Shown here: positions 20,862 through 21,363 of the stretch, piece by piece
Layout: the number at the start of each line of letters is the position of its first letter
How positions within the stretch are numbered: the first letter of the stretch is position 1
NCBI GenBank assembly: GCA_903909905.1
Contig: CAIVXP010000167.1
Location: 1-21,363, forward strand
Direction: 5' to 3'
DNA length: 21,363 nt
From: Akkermansiaceae bacterium
GTDB lineage: Bacteria > Verrucomicrobiota > Verrucomicrobiia > Verrucomicrobiales > Akkermansiaceae
Notes under the pieces: model-generated
Databases searched by the model: none
Told to the model about the DNA's origin: nothing
What the model saw: only the letters and a program-made list of their open reading frames with translations
Program-made: the position numbers and the translations under genes

Positions 20862-21363
20862 ATGAACGCCATCACTCGCTGCTTCGATACCTACTGGTCC
20901 TCCTCCATCGGGAAAAAAATCGTGGTCGCGGTGACGGGTCTCTTGCTCTGCCTGTTTCTTGCCGGGCATCTCGCCGGCAACCTGCTCATCTACGCCGGCC
21001 GCGAAGCCTTCAATGAATACGCCGCGTTTCTTCACTCGATGCTGCATGGCGCTGGCATCTGGATCGCGCGCATTGGGTTGCTGGCGGCAGTGACGCTGCA
21101 TGTCGTCGGCACCATCGCACTGACGCGTCAGAATCGCGCCGCCCGCCAGCCCTACGAATGCAAGGCAACCATCCAAGCCACCAAGTCATCGCGAATGATG
21201 ATTTGGTCGGGTCTCACGATTCTCGCTTTCGTGATTTTCCATCTGCTGCACTTCACCTTGCGTGTTGATTGTGAGCTCGCATCACTCGGCAAGGATGACC
21301 CTTACGGCATGGTGATCGTGGGCTTCAAAAGCATTCTCGTTTCCGCATTTTACATTCTCGCGA
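20862..21363 (+). CDS. sdhC: Succinate dehydrogenase cytochrome b subunit (b558 type), N-terminal part
   Basis: The first 167 codons are present; the gene runs off the window. The product begins MNAITRCFDTYWSSSIGKKI, then VVAVTGLLLCLFLAGHLAGN and LLIYAGREAFNEYAAFLHSM. The 'SSIGKK..(M/V)A.TG..L..F...H..GNL' opening, with 'G.eafN.Y...L', is the signature of the Bacillus/epsilonproteobacterial-type cytochrome b558 subunit. This subunit anchors SdhAB in the membrane and binds two haems. Candidate haem-ligand histidines are in AGHLAG, TLHVVG and FHLLHF. At least three membrane helices are visible in this part (five expected). SdhA and SdhB genes should follow. AGGG at 20845-20848 is rather far from the ATG; a GGGCAGCCC mini-hairpin lies between. 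Confidence 0.93.
   Translation, partial: MNAITRCFDTYWSSSIGKKIVVAVTGLLLCLFLAGHLAGNLLIYAGREAFNEYAAFLHSMLHGAGIWIARIGLLAAVTLHVVGTIALTRQNRAARQPYECKATIQATKSSRMMIWSGLTILAFVIFHLLHFTLRVDCELASLGKDDPYGMVIVGFKSILVSAFYILA

Noticed and set aside
1..21363. Mobile elements, CRISPR arrays, prophage genes or defence islands
   Set aside because: No transposase, integrase, regularly spaced repeat array or known defence gene was seen; the window looks like stable core chromosome.

Overview
This window is a stretch of ordinary bacterial chromosome. It is moderately GC-rich (roughly 55-60 % by eye), densely coding on both strands, and has no insertion sequence, phage gene or CRISPR array. The gene content points to a member of the Verrucomicrobiota, probably Verrucomicrobiales or a relative: an exported SUMF1-type formylglycine-generating enzyme, a repeat protein with DPxAA-type repeats, a phosphofructokinase of the 'mixed' Gly/Lys class, a Bacillus-type succinate dehydrogenase cytochrome b, and few clear Shine-Dalgarno sequences. 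This assignment is inference from gene content and remembered families, not a database result.

Layout. 1-200: N-terminal end of a histone-deacetylase-like protein (minus). 327-3806: plus-strand group of an unpaired RelE-like protein, a TPR membrane protein and ComEC. 3832-5400: minus-strand pair of a sugar nucleotidyltransferase and trmB. 5498-7408: mutM and an exported formylglycine-generating enzyme (plus). 7434-8442: prmA preceded by tRNA-Gly(GCC) (minus). 8555-9343: trpC (plus). 9383-12234: lutABC lactate-oxidation genes (minus), divergent from a GH3 glycosidase (12374-13447, plus). 13527-15160: a small secreted Tyr-rich protein overlapping by one base a membrane-anchored nine-repeat protein (plus). 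15168-17542: an acidic protein of unknown function and metX (minus). 17689-20530: a tail-anchored FHA protein, a D,D-carboxypeptidase-like protein and phosphofructokinase (plus). 20862-end: sdhC, cut by the window edge, behind a good sigma70-type promoter.

How the genes work together. Most are independent housekeeping functions: DNA repair, tRNA and ribosomal-protein methylation, Trp and Met biosynthesis, glycolysis, respiration, lactate oxidation and cell-wall trimming. The parts least explained by known biology are the secreted-protein/repeat-protein pair (13527-15160), the acidic protein (16358-17542), the unpaired RelE-like protein, and ComEC with a degraded metallo-beta-lactamase domain. 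Regulatory DNA of note: a 20-bp tandem repeat before the FHA gene that shares an 11-mer with the tRNA-Gly/trpC gap, a perfect 12-bp palindrome between lutA and the GH3 gene, and repeated use of the octamer GCGATCGC. I found no clear evidence of a complete new defence or mobile system.
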